Shown here one piece after another: positions 1 through 9,119 of a stretch of 64,000 nt of DNA (its first letter is position 1; every line of letters begins with the position of its first letter). Under the pieces are notes generated by a model, which was not told the DNA's origin, made no database searches, and was given only the letters and a program-made list of their open reading frames with translations. The stretch covers positions 62,001-126,000 of the forward strand of contig CALVHH010000002.1 in assembly GCA_944327465.1 (NCBI GenBank), written 5' to 3'. The position numbers and the translations under genes are program-made. Source of the DNA: an uncultured Clostridia bacterium. GTDB taxonomy: Bacteria; Bacillota; Clostridia; Christensenellales; Borkfalkiaceae.

Positions 1-1565
1 AACTCCCTGAACACGGGATGGGCGTGCTGGGGACGGGACTTGAACTCGGGGTGGAACTGCACGCCGAGGTAGAAGTCGTTTGCGGGGACTTCGACGGCTT
101 CGACGAGCAAGCCGTCGGGCGAGGTGCCGGCTATATTCATGCCCGCATCCTCCATCTCCTTGCGGAAGGTGTTGTTGAATTCGTATCTGTGGCGGTGGCG
201 CTCGGAGATGTCGTCCGCGCAGTACGCCTGCTTCATCATTTTGCCTATCACGCGGCAGGGATATGCGCCCAGGCGCATTGTGCCGCCCATCTTTACGCCG
301 TGCTGGTCGGGCATGAGGTCTATTACGGGGTGCTTGCTTTCGGGGTCGAATTCCGAAGAGTTTGCGTCGGCATAGCCCAAAACATTGCGGGCGTATTCTA
401 TGACCGCCGTCTGCATGCCCAGGCATATGCCCAGATAGGGCACGTTGTGTTCGCGGGCATACTTTGCGCAGAGTATTTTGCCTTCGACGCCGCGGTTGCC
501 GAAGCCGCCGGGCACGAGTATGCCGTCCACGCCCGAAAGAAGTTCGCCCACGTTCTCTTCGGTCAGGCTCTCGCTGTCCACCCAGTCGATATCTATCTTT
601 GCGGCGTTTTCATAGCCGGCGTGCGCCAAAGCTTCGGCGACGGAAAGATAGGCGTCGTGGAGCTGAACGTACTTGCCGCAGAGGGCTATTTTGACCGTCT
701 TGTCCCTTGCGGCTATGCGCGCGAGCATGTTCTGCCATTCGGTGAGGTCGATGTCGCGGGGGTCAAGGTGCAGTTTTTTGCAGACTATGGTTGAAAAATT
801 GCTCTCTTCGAGCATTATGGGACACTGATAGAGCACGGGCAGAGTCATGTTCTCGATGCAGCATTCGGGCTCGACGTTGCAGAACATGGCGATCTTGTCC
901 TTGACTTCCTTGGGCATGGGGGCGTCGACGCGGGCGATTATGATATCGGGGTTGATGCCCATGCCCTGCAGTTCCTTTACGGAGTGCTGGGTAGGTTTGG
1001 ATTTGAACTCTTCGGAGCCTGAGATATAGGGCACGAGCGAGACGTGTATGAAGCAACAATTGTCCCTGCCGACTTCGCGGGAGACCTGGCGTATGGCTTC
1101 GATGAAGGGCTGGCTTTCGATATCGCCTATCGTGCCGCCTATTTCGGTTATTACCACGTCGGCGCCCGTGGAGCTCGCCACGTTGTATATGAACGACTTT
1201 ATTTCGTTGGTGATGTGGGGTATGACCTGCACCGTCTGACCGAGATATTCGCCGTTGCGCTCCTTGTTGAGGACGTTCCAATATACCTTACCGGTGGTGA
1301 GGTTGGAATACTTGTTTAAATTTTCGTCGATAAAGCGCTCGTAATGCCCGAGGTCGAGGTCGGTTTCGGCGCCGTCGTCGGTGACGAACACTTCGCCGTG
1401 CTGATAGGGGCTCATTGTGCCGGGGTCGATGTTTATGTAGGGGTCAAGCTTCTGCGAAGCGACCTTGTAGCCCCTGCACTTTAAGAGCCTGCCGAGCGAT
1501 GCCGCCGTTATTCCTTTGCCGAGTCCGGACACTACGCCGCCCGTAACGAAAATGTACTTTGTCAT
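1..1565 (-). CDS. pyrG: CTP synthase (partial, C-terminus cut by window edge)
   Basis: CTP synthase makes CTP from UTP, ATP and glutamine in the cytoplasm, the last step of pyrimidine nucleotide synthesis. The N-terminus reads [18 protein letters not shown], the synthetase-domain P-loop. The class I glutamine amidotransferase nucleophile motif GICLGMQ lies at about residue 381. 521 codons are present, so roughly 10-20 C-terminal residues lie outside the window. The start at 1565 has an AGGAGA ribosome binding site six bases upstream. A dispersed repeat lies just upstream, so the promoter is not obvious. The family assignment is secure. Confidence 0.97.
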   Translation of the reverse strand, partial: MTKYIFVTGGVVSGLGKGITAASLGRLLKCRGYKVASQKLDPYINIDPGTMSPYQHGEVFVTDDGAETDLDLGHYERFIDENLNKYSNLTTGKVYWNVLNKERNGEYLGQTVQVIPHITNEIKSFIYNVASSTGADVVITEIGGTIGDIESQPFIEAIRQVSREVGRDNCCFIHVSLVPYISGSEEFKSKPTQHSVKELQGMGINPDIIIARVDAPMPKEVKDKIAMFCNVEPECCIENMTLPVLYQCPIMLEESNFSTIVCKKLHLDPRDIDLTEWQNMLARIAARDKTVKIALCGKYVQLHDAYLSVAEALAHAGYENAAKIDIDWVDSESLTEENVGELLSGVDGILVPGGFGNRGVEGKILCAKYAREHNVPYLGICLGMQTAVIEYARNVLGYADANSSEFDPESKHPVIDLMPDQHGVKMGGTMRLGAYPCRVIGKMMKQAYCADDISERHRHRYEFNNTFRKEMEDAGMNIAGTSPDGLLVEAVEVPANDFYLGVQFHPEFKSRPQHAHPVFRE

Positions 1566-1612
1566 TTATATTCTCCTGGGTAAATAGGTTGTTTACTGTA
1601 ATATTTTCCTGT

Positions 1613-1800
1613 TGTCATTTCGACAAAACTTCTCCCTTTTGTCATTTCGACCGGAGCACGTAGTGCGGAGCGGAGAAATCTCGCCGCAGAGCGCCGCGAC
1701 AAAAGAGGAGCGATACGAATGAATCACGCTCGTGCTCTGTCTTCCAAACTATATAGTCAGATCTCCCGGCTGCGCCCAAAATTCAGGCAGCGACAAAATT
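1613..1800. repeat. REP-like intergenic palindromic repeat, copy 1 (partly degenerate)
   Basis: The spacer between dapF and pyrG holds TTTTGTCATTTCGACCGG, then GCGGAGCGGAGAAATCTC, and ends in CGCGACAAAAG. A decayed second unit follows around 1745-1798, where AGATCTCCCGGCTGCGC resembles the intact core. The same core recurs in at least six other spacers of this window. It has no coding potential and looks like a non-autonomous REP-type element. Confidence 0.7.
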
Positions 1801-1846
1801 GCCGCAATTCATGAAAACGCCAAAGGCGTTCTCAATTCATAGAAAT

Positions 1847-2686
1847 TTAAATTTCTATCTCTCCCCAAAAGACCAGCGTTGCGCCGCCCGTCATGTATAC
1901 CGTTTCGCCTGTATAGGTTATGACGAGGTCGCCGCCGCGGAGATGCACGGTTATGGGGGTATTCATGTCGGCACAGCCGTTTAAGACCGCCGCCACCGCC
2001 ACTGCGCACGCGCCCGTGCCGCACGCCCACGTTTCGCCGCTGCCGCGCTCCCAGACGCGCATTTTGAGCTCGTTTTTGCGCAGCACGCGCACGAATTCGG
2101 TATTTATTCTTTCGGGGAAGAGCGGGCTGTTTTCAAACGCGGGACCAATTTTTTCAAGGTCGAGCTCTTCGGGAGCGGCAAACACGACGCAGTGCGGGTT
2201 GCCCATGGAGACGAGCGTTATATCCCACTTTCTGCCGCCGATTTCGGCGGGGTAGCCGACGACTTTTTCGCCGCCGATGACCGAAGGTATATCCTCGCCG
2301 CGCAGCATCGCCGCGCCCATATCCACCGTGACCGAGCTCACTTTACCGTCGGCACCGAGCGTCAATTGCAGCGTCTTTATGCCCGAAAGCGTTTCAACGG
2401 TGCAGCTTTCGCCCTTTACATAGCCGAGGTCGTGCGCGAGCTTGCCCACGCACCTTATGCCGTTTCCGCACATTTTGCCTTCGGAGCCGTCGGCGTTGAA
2501 CATGGACATTTTGCAGTCGGCAACGGTTGAAGGTCTTAATAGTATGACCCCGTCGCCGCCTATCGAAAAGTGCCTGTCCGAAAGTTTTTTTGAAAGTTCG
2601 CCCGGGTCGGATATATCCTCCTTCATGCAGTCGAAGTAGATATAGTCGTTGCCGATGCCGTGCATTTTATAGAATTTTCTGAGCAT
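1847..2686 (-). CDS. dapF: Diaminopimelate epimerase
   Basis: DapF interconverts LL- and meso-diaminopimelate in the lysine and peptidoglycan precursor pathway, without a cofactor, using two cysteines. Both are visible: Cys73 in MCGNGIRC and Cys222 in ACGTGACAVA. The length of 279 residues is normal for the family. No other lysine gene is adjacent. The gene has its own promoter and a leader that begins with a hairpin. No AGGAGG-like site is seen before the ATG (the sequence just upstream is GGAGCCAAAA), so translation initiation may be moderate. Confidence 0.96.
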   Translation of the reverse strand: MLRKFYKMHGIGNDYIYFDCMKEDISDPGELSKKLSDRHFSIGGDGVILLRPSTVADCKMSMFNADGSEGKMCGNGIRCVGKLAHDLGYVKGESCTVETLSGIKTLQLTLGADGKVSSVTVDMGAAMLRGEDIPSVIGGEKVVGYPAEIGGRKWDITLVSMGNPHCVVFAAPEELDLEKIGPAFENSPLFPERINTEFVRVLRKNELKMRVWERGSGETWACGTGACAVAVAAVLNGCADMNTPITVHLRGGDLVITYTGETVYMTGGATLVFWGEIEI

Positions 2687-2714
2687 TTTTGGCTCCGATG
2701 TCGATTATCTTTGA

Positions 2715-2735
2715 CTGCGCGGACTGTCCGCGCAG
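2715..2735 (-). promoter_or_regulatory. Hairpin at the start of the dapF leader
   Basis: CTGCGCGGAC and GTCCGCGCAG form ten-base perfect arms around a single base. The predicted transcription start is about 2741, so the hairpin would be almost the first thing transcribed. It has no U-run and is not a terminator. It could protect the 5' end or be a protein operator. Confidence 0.45.
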
Positions 2736-2747
2736 ATATTCAAATAT

Positions 2748-2776
2748 ACTATACCACACGCACGGCGTTTTGGCAA
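2748..2776 (-). promoter_or_regulatory. Sigma-A type promoter of dapF
   Basis: On the minus strand, TTGCCA (2771-2776) is followed after 17 bp by TATAGT (2748-2753). It lies about 60 bp upstream of the dapF start codon. Confidence 0.65.
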
Positions 2777-2781
2777 GCGTA

Positions 2782-2808
2782 TGCCGCGGGGAATATATCC
2801 CCGCGGCA
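2782..2808 (-). terminator. Stem-loop after purA
   Basis: TGCCGCGGGG and CCCCGCGGCA form ten-base perfect arms with a 7-nt loop, beginning 10 bp after the purA stop. There is no clear U-run, so this is a weak or Rho-assisted terminator at best. Confidence 0.45.
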
Positions 2809-2817
2809 GGTTTGGTT

Positions 2818-4098
2818 TTAATCCATAACGATGCAGGCGTCGCGCTCGGCGCCGACCGATACATACTTTATTTTGCAGCCGCACAGCTCTTCGAGGAGAC
2901 GGATATAGTCGAGAGCCTCCTTGGGGAGATCCTCCTTCCTTCTGCAGCCCGAAATGTCGGTGTGCCAGCCCTTTACCTTTTCGAACACGGGCTTGCACAT
3001 ATCCAGAACGTCGGTGAACGGGAAGTGGTCGATTATTTTGCCTTCGAGTTCGTAGTGGGTGCAAATTTCTATCTCGTCGTAGCCGTCCAGGACGTCGAGC
3101 TTGGTGAGGGCGATCTCGTCGGCGCCCTGGCACATTATGCCGTAGCGCGAGGCGACCACGTCGAAGGGTCCCACCCTTCTCGGTCTGCCCGTGGCTGCGC
3201 CGTATTCGCCGCCCAGTTCGCGCAGTTTTTCTGCCTTTTCGCCGAAATATTCGCATGTGAAGGGACCTGCGCCCACGCAGCTCGAATATGCCTTCATTAT
3301 GCCTATCGACTTATCTATCTTGAGATTGGGCACGCCGGCGCCTATGGGCGCGTATGCGGCTATCGTAGACGACGACGAGGTGTAGGGCACTATGCCGTAG
3401 TCGATATCCCTAAGCGCGCCGAGCTGGGCTTCGAACATTATCTTTTTGCCTTCGGCATGGGCTGCGTTGAGATATGCGCCCACGTCGACTATGTAATCTT
3501 TTAAAAGCGTGCCGTACTCTTCGAAGTACGCCTTCATGTCGGCGACGGTTATGGGGTTGAAGCCGTACGCCTTTATTGTCATATTCTTCCAGTCGACGAT
3601 GTCGGGCAGGCGCTTATAGAGCAGCTCGGGATTGAGAAGTTCGCCCATGCGGAACGCCTTTTTGAGGTATTTATCGGCATATACGGGCGCGATGCCGCGG
3701 CGGGTGGAGCCGTAGGGCTTGCCCGTCGCCTTTGAAAGCCTGTCCTCTTCCATTATGTCCTGCAGAACATTGTAGGGCATGGTGATTATGGCTTTATCGG
3801 ATATCTTTAAATTTTCGGGCGAAATGGTTATGCCGCCTTCGCGCAGCTTTTGTATTTCGCCGCAGAGGTGCTTTAAGTCGATGACCATGCCGGGCCCCAT
3901 TACGTTGACCACGTCTTCGCGCAGTATGCCCGAAGGCAGCAGATTGAGTATGAACCTGCCCCTGTCGTTGACGACGGTGTGACCGGCGTTGTTGCCGCCC
4001 TGGTAGCGGCAGACTATGTCGTAATCGCGTGAAAGCAGGTCGACCATGCGCCCCTTGCCTTCATCGCCCCAGTTGATACCACAGATACTTGTAAGCAT
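2818..4098 (-). CDS. purA: Adenylosuccinate synthetase
   Basis: PurA makes adenylosuccinate from IMP, aspartate and GTP, the first committed step to AMP. The N-terminus MLTSICGINWGDEGKG carries the family's GDEGKG phosphate-binding loop, and the GNNAGHTV motif follows. At 426 residues it is full length. I chose the ATG at 4098 because the upstream ATG would add 11 atypical residues and would put the AAAAGGGG ribosome binding site inside the coding sequence. The gene stands alone between two hairpins, with its own promoter at 4169-4197. Confidence 0.96.
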   Translation of the reverse strand: MLTSICGINWGDEGKGRMVDLLSRDYDIVCRYQGGNNAGHTVVNDRGRFILNLLPSGILREDVVNVMGPGMVIDLKHLCGEIQKLREGGITISPENLKISDKAIITMPYNVLQDIMEEDRLSKATGKPYGSTRRGIAPVYADKYLKKAFRMGELLNPELLYKRLPDIVDWKNMTIKAYGFNPITVADMKAYFEEYGTLLKDYIVDVGAYLNAAHAEGKKIMFEAQLGALRDIDYGIVPYTSSSSTIAAYAPIGAGVPNLKIDKSIGIMKAYSSCVGAGPFTCEYFGEKAEKLRELGGEYGAATGRPRRVGPFDVVASRYGIMCQGADEIALTKLDVLDGYDEIEICTHYELEGKIIDHFPFTDVLDMCKPVFEKVKGWHTDISGCRRKEDLPKEALDYIRLLEELCGCKIKYVSVGAERDACIVMD

Positions 4099-4168
4099 GA
4101 TTGTGCGCTTCCCCTTTTGAACTTTATGCACCGCCGCCCGCGGGCGACTGCAAAAATTTTACCTTACT

Positions 4169-4197
4169 ATTATAAATTAAATGCGCCGTCAAGTCAA
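4169..4197 (-). promoter_or_regulatory. Sigma-A promoter of purA
   Basis: On the minus strand, TTGACT (4192-4197) is followed after 17 bp by a perfect TATAAT (4169-4174). The leader of about 65 nt contains the short palindrome CGCCCGCGGGCG. I see no purine riboswitch or PurR box. Confidence 0.75.
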
Positions 4198-4233
4198 GCG
4201 ATAGCCGGGCTTAAATGCCGACGCGGCGGCATT

Positions 4234-5865
4234 TTACGGCTTGCCGACGATGGTATACAGATAGTCGAGCACCTCGTCGCCGTCGTCGGCGCTGCATTCG
4301 AATTCTATTACCTGTCCTTCGGAAAGCCTCGTCCCGCCCGAGGGCACCACCGACCTTCCGTCTGCCGACGTTATCGCTGTCACGAGCCCGCCCGACGGCC
4401 AGATTATTTTATTTATTTTGCCGCCGTCGGCGAGCGAGCGGGGCTGAACGGTGACGGTGAAGGTAAAGTGCCTCAGCTCGCCCGTATAGCCCATGTCGCG
4501 CATGTAGTTGTGCAGGTTGCGCTCATACCCGGGCTCGGTGCGGCACACTTCTGCCACGAGCAGCGCGATTATTACGCCCATAAGCGCCGGCAGGGCGTTT
4601 GTAAACTGCCCCGTCAGCTCAAAGACCATAAAGAGCCCCGTGACGGGGGCGCGGACGAACGCCGTGAAGAACACCGACATGCAGATGACGACTATATAAT
4701 CGCAATATTCGGACGGCATGCCGACCCCGACGAAGAGCGCCGAAAGCAGCGCGCCCGTGCCCGCGCCGACGGCGAGCATGGGTATGAACACACCGCAGGG
4801 CACGCCGCAGGACATGTACAGAGTCATTAAAATGAACCTGAACACAACTATTACCGCCAACGATACCGCCGCCGACGCGCCGAGCACGGAGATGCCGTCG
4901 TAGACGCCCGTGCCGCACGTTGCGAGGCTGTCGATAAAGCTGTGTCCGCCGCCCATGGCAAAGGCGGTGACGAGCCCGAACGCGCCCGAGATGACGAACG
5001 GGATGATGAATTTGCCCGCGCCTTTGAAAAAAGTTATTTTTTTAAACAGCTTGCCGGCTGCCGTGACCGAATGATAGAAAGCCACGGCGACGAGGGCGAC
5101 GACGAGCGCGGCAGCCGCCGTGAAGAGATAGCCGCGCCAATCGAAGGAGGACGCGAATACGAAGTGTTCGAACGAAAAACCGACCGACATGCCGAGCGCC
5201 GACCTTATGCCCGTGCGCACCGCGAGCGCCGAAAGCACCGACACCGACGCGCTGACGAATATCTGGGGGGAAAAGGATTTGAACGCCTCTTCGAGCGCGA
5301 ATATAGTGCCCGTTACGGGGGCGTTGAAGGCGACGGCAAAGCCCGCCGAAGCGCCCGAAGCTATCTGCAGGCGGCGCATCATGTACGAACGGCGCAGCAC
5401 CCTGCCCGTGCCTTCGCCCACGCAGCCGCCCAGCTCTATAGAAGGACCCTCGCTGCCCGCCGCAAGCCCCAAAAAGACGCAGGCGAGCGAAGCCGCGAAC
5501 ATGGAGCACAGCGTCACGTACCAGTTGAAGGCAAACTTGCCGCGGCAGGCGCCTTCGATTTGCGGTATGCCGCTGCCGCGAATCATGGGAACGAACCTGA
5601 CGAGCGTGCCTATAACTACCGCCGCCGCGGCGAGCCCCAAAAGGAGCAGCGGAATGAACGCGGGATGTTCGAGCACCAGCTCGTAGAGCCTGCGCGAGTA
5701 CTGCTCGCCGTAGCCCGTGCAGATATTGTAGAACGTGACTATTACGCCCGAAGCCAGCCCCGTAAGCACCGACAGCAGCACCACGTTGCAGCCGTAAAAT
5801 TTGAACGCCGACCACGCCCTTGCAATGGCGCCGCGCTTTGTTTTTTGGCTATTTTTTTCTTTCAT
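4234..5865 (-). CDS. ClC-family chloride channel/transporter with TrkA-C domain
   Basis: This integral membrane protein of 543 residues belongs to the voltage-gated chloride channel family. GSGIP (97-101) and GSEGP (137-141, gating glutamate E139) form the anion selectivity region. About ten hydrophobic segments follow. The last roughly 90 residues resemble a TrkA-C (RCK_C) ligand-binding domain, which suggests gating by a small molecule. The sequence cannot decide between a channel and a Cl-/H+ or Cl-/F- exchanger. Upstream of the start, GGAG sits about 12 bases from the ATG, slightly far. Confidence 0.92.
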   Translation of the reverse strand: MKEKNSQKTKRGAIARAWSAFKFYGCNVVLLSVLTGLASGVIVTFYNICTGYGEQYSRRLYELVLEHPAFIPLLLLGLAAAAVVIGTLVRFVPMIRGSGIPQIEGACRGKFAFNWYVTLCSMFAASLACVFLGLAAGSEGPSIELGGCVGEGTGRVLRRSYMMRRLQIASGASAGFAVAFNAPVTGTIFALEEAFKSFSPQIFVSASVSVLSALAVRTGIRSALGMSVGFSFEHFVFASSFDWRGYLFTAAAALVVALVAVAFYHSVTAAGKLFKKITFFKGAGKFIIPFVISGAFGLVTAFAMGGGHSFIDSLATCGTGVYDGISVLGASAAVSLAVIVVFRFILMTLYMSCGVPCGVFIPMLAVGAGTGALLSALFVGVGMPSEYCDYIVVICMSVFFTAFVRAPVTGLFMVFELTGQFTNALPALMGVIIALLVAEVCRTEPGYERNLHNYMRDMGYTGELRHFTFTVTVQPRSLADGGKINKIIWPSGGLVTAITSADGRSVVPSGGTRLSEGQVIEFECSADDGDEVLDYLYTIVGKP

Positions 5866-5913
5866 CTTTTCATAAGCTCCACCGTCCGCGCCGTTCGCTG
5901 ACGCGTCTGTATT

Positions 5914-6801
5914 TTATTCGCCGCCGTATACGCTGCGGTACATATGCGCCGCGTACGCCGCGGCTACGTTTATTCCCGTTACGCGCTCTATGCCGCCGAA
6001 GAATGCGTTTGAATTGACCTCGCACACGAGGTAGCCGTTGCTGCCGAAGAGTATGTCGATACCGCAGTAATCGAGGCATATATGGCGGGCAACGCGCCTG
6101 CACAGCTCTGCCAGCCCGTCATCGGGTTTAAGCGGCGAACCGCTGCCGCCCAGCTCGAGGTTGGAACGGAAATCGTCGTGGGCGGTCCTTGTCATGGCGG
6201 CCGTAACCTCGCCGCCGACAACTATGACCCGGGCGTCCCTGCCCGAACTTTCGGCTATGAATTTTTGGAACAGGTGGGGCGAGCACTTGAGTTTTTGGCA
6301 GATATCTTTGAGTTCGCCTGCGTCCCTTGCAAGGTGGACGCCCGAACCGAGCGAGCCGTAGCTCGACTTTACCACGAGGGGATAGCCCAGAATTTGCGCG
6401 GCGCGGTCCATGGCGGCGGCGTTGAGGGGGGCGTTTTCGTCGTAGCACAGCAGTCCCGGAACGGTGGGCGGCATGGGTATGCCGGCGTTTGCCAGCCTTA
6501 TGGCGGTAAGCATTTTGTCGTCGCAGTCCTCAATGGCTTCGGCGCGGTTGAACAGGCGCACGCCGCACTTTTGCAGCATGCGCGCCACATACTTGTCCTT
6601 ATCGAGATAGACGACAAAGTCGAAACCCGACAGGCGCGAGACTATGCCGCCGTCCCCCTCCACCGTGCAGAAAAAGGCGTCGTTGGGCAATATTTCGGCA
6701 TCTACGCCCAGTTTTGCCAACTCCTCCTTCAGCCTTGCAGACTGATTGAGCGCGCTCTTTAACCGCGAATAGGCATTTATTATTATCGCTGCTCTCTTCA
6801 T
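5914..6801 (-). CDS. RimK-like ATP-grasp ligase
   Basis: This 295-residue member of the RimK / alpha-L-glutamate ligase branch of the ATP-grasp superfamily probably joins an amino acid to a carboxylate, with an acyl-phosphate intermediate. Visible motifs are VVKSSYGSLGSGV (ATP-grasp loop), GRDARVIVVGGEV, DDFRSNLELGGSG and the Mg-binding CGIDILFGSNGYLVCEVNSN. The substrate cannot be told: ribosomal protein S6, a cofactor or a peptide are all possible. A promoter ends only 8 bp from the ATG, so the mRNA may be leaderless. It is not in an obvious operon with the ClC gene 48 bp downstream, although they may be co-transcribed. Confidence 0.85.
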   Translation of the reverse strand: MKRAAIIINAYSRLKSALNQSARLKEELAKLGVDAEILPNDAFFCTVEGDGGIVSRLSGFDFVVYLDKDKYVARMLQKCGVRLFNRAEAIEDCDDKMLTAIRLANAGIPMPPTVPGLLCYDENAPLNAAAMDRAAQILGYPLVVKSSYGSLGSGVHLARDAGELKDICQKLKCSPHLFQKFIAESSGRDARVIVVGGEVTAAMTRTAHDDFRSNLELGGSGSPLKPDDGLAELCRRVARHICLDYCGIDILFGSNGYLVCEVNSNAFFGGIERVTGINVAAAYAAHMYRSVYGGE

Positions 6802-6809
6802 ACTCTCAT

Positions 6810-6838
6810 ATTATAGCGCATTTGTCCCGCCATTGCAA
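6810..6838 (-). promoter_or_regulatory. Promoter abutting the RimK-like gene (leaderless arrangement)
   Basis: TTGCAA (6833-6838), 17 bp, TATAAT (6810-6815) on the minus strand. The ATG ends at 6801, only 8 bp from the -10 box, which predicts a leader of about 0-3 nt. Confidence 0.7.
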
Positions 6839-6852
6839 TTAATTTTAAAGCG

Positions 6853-6899
6853 TCAAAAAAACAGCTGCGGCGGCCGGCACGGGTGCCGACCGCCGCAGC
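6853..6899 (-). terminator. Rho-independent terminator of glnA
   Basis: Starting 11 bp after the glnA stop, GCTGCGGCGG pairs with CCGCCGCAGC, with further pairing inside, followed on the minus strand by TGTTTTTTT. This is a classic intrinsic terminator. Confidence 0.88.
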
Positions 6900-6910
6900 G
6901 CAGCGCACGC

Positions 6911-8992
6911 TTACTTTACGCTGTAAAGAATGTCGAAATAAGTGGGATAGGGCCAGTACTCGGAGGAGGTTATCTTCTCCATGCCGTCTATCACTGTGCG
7001 CATCTCCTCCATGACGGGTATGACCTTGTGTGCCATCGCCTGCGAGGCGGGCACGACTTCGTTCATGTCTATGCCCGAAAGTATGTCTTCGAGCCTGAAG
7101 ATGAGCGCCGACAGCCTGTCGTTGCCTTCGGAAAGCTTCATAATGAGGTCGCGCTCGGTAGTGCAGGGTATGGAATCGTTTACCGCCTGCTTTGCGGCGA
7201 CGTTGGTGCAGAGGTCGGCAACGTAGTCCGAAACGGCGGGAATAATGTCCTGCTTTGCCATTTCGAGCAGCGTAAGCGCCTCGATATTGATTATCTTTGT
7301 ATAATTTTCAAGCTGAATGTTGGCGCGGGCAATGGCTTCTGCCTTGGTGTACACGCCCTGCCTTACGAACACGCCTATGTTCTTATCCTCGAAGCAGACG
7401 GGCACGGCGTCGGCGGTGTTCTTGTTGTTTAAAAGTCCGCGGCGCATGGCTTCGGGCTCCCAGTCGGGACCGTAGCCGTCGAGGTTGAATATTATGCGGT
7501 AGTGCTCTTTAAGCTCGCGCTCGATGACCGCGGTTGCCGATTTAACGACGTCCTTGCTGCCCTCGAGCTCGTCGGCGAACTGTTCGAACGCGTCGGCAAT
7601 GATGGTGTTGAGCACTATGTTGGGGTCGGCTACGTTTGCCTGCGAACCGAGCATGCGGAATTCGAACTTGTTGCCCGTGAACGCAAAGGGCGAAGTCCTG
7701 TTGCGGTCGGTGGCGTCCTTGGGGAAGATGGGCGATTCGGGCACGCCTATCGAAACTTCGGGGGCTTCGACGGGAACATAGTTTTCGCCGTTGACTATGG
7801 AATCGACTATGGCGCCCAAATGGTCGCCGAGGTAAACGGAAATTATTGCGGGCGGAGCTTCGTTAGCGCCCAGGCGGTGGTCGTTTGCCGCCGATGCGAC
7901 GGACGCCCTGAGTATGCCCTGGTAGTCATCCACCGCCTTTATGACGGCGGCGAGCACGAGCATGAACAGCGTGTTGCTTTCGGGCGAGGGTCCGGGGTCG
8001 AGCAGGTTGAGACCGGTATCGGTGGACATGGACCAGTTGTTGTGCTTGCCCGAACCGTTTATGCCCCTGAAGGGCTTTTCGTGCAGCAGGCAGATGAGCC
8101 CGTGCCTGCGGGCGACCTTGCGCATTATCTCCATGGTGAGCATGTTCATGTCCACCGCGGTATTTGTCGTGGAAAATACGGGCGCCATTTCGTGCTGAGC
8201 GGGGGCGACTTCGTTGTGCTTCGTCTTTGAAGGCACGCCGTAAGACCACAGCTCCCTGTCGAGGTCTGCCATGAACTCGGCGACCTTGGGTCTGAGCACG
8301 CCATAGTAGTGGTCTTCGAGCTCCTGCCCGCGGCTGACGGGCGCGCCTATGAGCGTTCTGCCGCACAGCCTGAGGTCCTTGCGCCTTTCGTACATCTCTT
8401 CGGAAATGAGGAAGTACTCCTGCTCGGGACCTACGGTGGTGGATACCTTTTTGCAGTCGATGCCGAACAGCTTCAATATGCGCTTTGCCTGCTTGTCGAT
8501 GGCGGTCATCGAGCGCAGCAGGGGCGCCTTTTTATCGAGAGTTTCGCCAGTGTAGGATACGAACACCGTGGGGATGTACAGCGTGCCCTCCTTTACGAAT
8601 GCGGGCGACGTGGGGTCCCACGCGGTGTAGCCGCGTGCCATGAATGTCGCCCTGGAACCGCCCGAAGGGAAGGACGATGCATCCGATTCGCCGACTATGA
8701 GGCTCTTGCCCGTAAGGCTCATTATCACCTTGTCGCCGTCGGGCTCGATAAAGCTGTCGTGCTTTTCGGCGGTGAGTCCCGTAAGGGGCTGGAACCAGTG
8801 GGTGTAGTGCGTAGCGCCCTTGGATACCGCCCAGTCCTTCATTGCGGCTGCTACCGAGCCGGCTATGGATACATCGAGCTGTTTGCCCGACTCTATCGTT
8901 GCCCTGAGGGCTCTGTATACCTCCTTGGGCAGAGTCTCTTTCTGGACGGCGTCGTTGAATACGTTTTCGCCGAACATCTGGGGAACATTCAT
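6911..8992 (-). CDS. glnN: Glutamine synthetase, type III
   Basis: Glutamine synthetase joins ammonia to glutamate using ATP and is the entry point of nitrogen assimilation. The 693-residue length and the motifs GPEQEY (about 188-193), KHNEVAPAQHE (about 258) and NGSGKHNNWS (about 312) mark the large GSIII family found in Bacteroidetes and Clostridia, not the short GSI-alpha of Bacillus. The start has GAGGTG seven bases upstream. A near-perfect promoter precedes it and a strong terminator follows, so it is a monocistronic unit. No GlnR, P-II or amtB gene is adjacent. Confidence 0.96.
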   Translation of the reverse strand: MNVPQMFGENVFNDAVQKETLPKEVYRALRATIESGKQLDVSIAGSVAAAMKDWAVSKGATHYTHWFQPLTGLTAEKHDSFIEPDGDKVIMSLTGKSLIVGESDASSFPSGGSRATFMARGYTAWDPTSPAFVKEGTLYIPTVFVSYTGETLDKKAPLLRSMTAIDKQAKRILKLFGIDCKKVSTTVGPEQEYFLISEEMYERRKDLRLCGRTLIGAPVSRGQELEDHYYGVLRPKVAEFMADLDRELWSYGVPSKTKHNEVAPAQHEMAPVFSTTNTAVDMNMLTMEIMRKVARRHGLICLLHEKPFRGINGSGKHNNWSMSTDTGLNLLDPGPSPESNTLFMLVLAAVIKAVDDYQGILRASVASAANDHRLGANEAPPAIISVYLGDHLGAIVDSIVNGENYVPVEAPEVSIGVPESPIFPKDATDRNRTSPFAFTGNKFEFRMLGSQANVADPNIVLNTIIADAFEQFADELEGSKDVVKSATAVIERELKEHYRIIFNLDGYGPDWEPEAMRRGLLNNKNTADAVPVCFEDKNIGVFVRQGVYTKAEAIARANIQLENYTKIINIEALTLLEMAKQDIIPAVSDYVADLCTNVAAKQAVNDSIPCTTERDLIMKLSEGNDRLSALIFRLEDILSGIDMNEVVPASQAMAHKVIPVMEEMRTVIDGMEKITSSEYWPYPTYFDILYSVK

Positions 8993-9036
8993 TATTCTTT
9001 CACCTCGCAGTGCTTTTACTTAAAGTGTATATCAAA

Positions 9037-9065
9037 ATTATAAATTAAACTCGCCGATATGTCAA
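9037..9065 (-). promoter_or_regulatory. Consensus sigma-A promoter of glnN
   Basis: On the minus strand TTGACA (9060-9065), exactly 17 bp, TATAAT (9037-9042): a full consensus match. The leader is about 38 nt. Such a strong core promoter suggests high expression held in check by a repressor or enzyme-level control, although no GlnR-type inverted repeat is evident. Confidence 0.9.
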
Positions 9066-9119
9066 CAAATAGCGCGGCGGGAGCTTTTAACATATTTTTA
9101 TGCCGCCCAAAAGGCGGGC

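Noticed and set aside
18..794. Long plus-strand open frame opposite pyrG
   Set aside because: The minus strand codes for PyrG with all its motifs. The plus-strand translation has no recognisable family and results from the GC-rich codon pattern of the real gene. The same applies to many long frames opposite glnN, purA, hisS and others.
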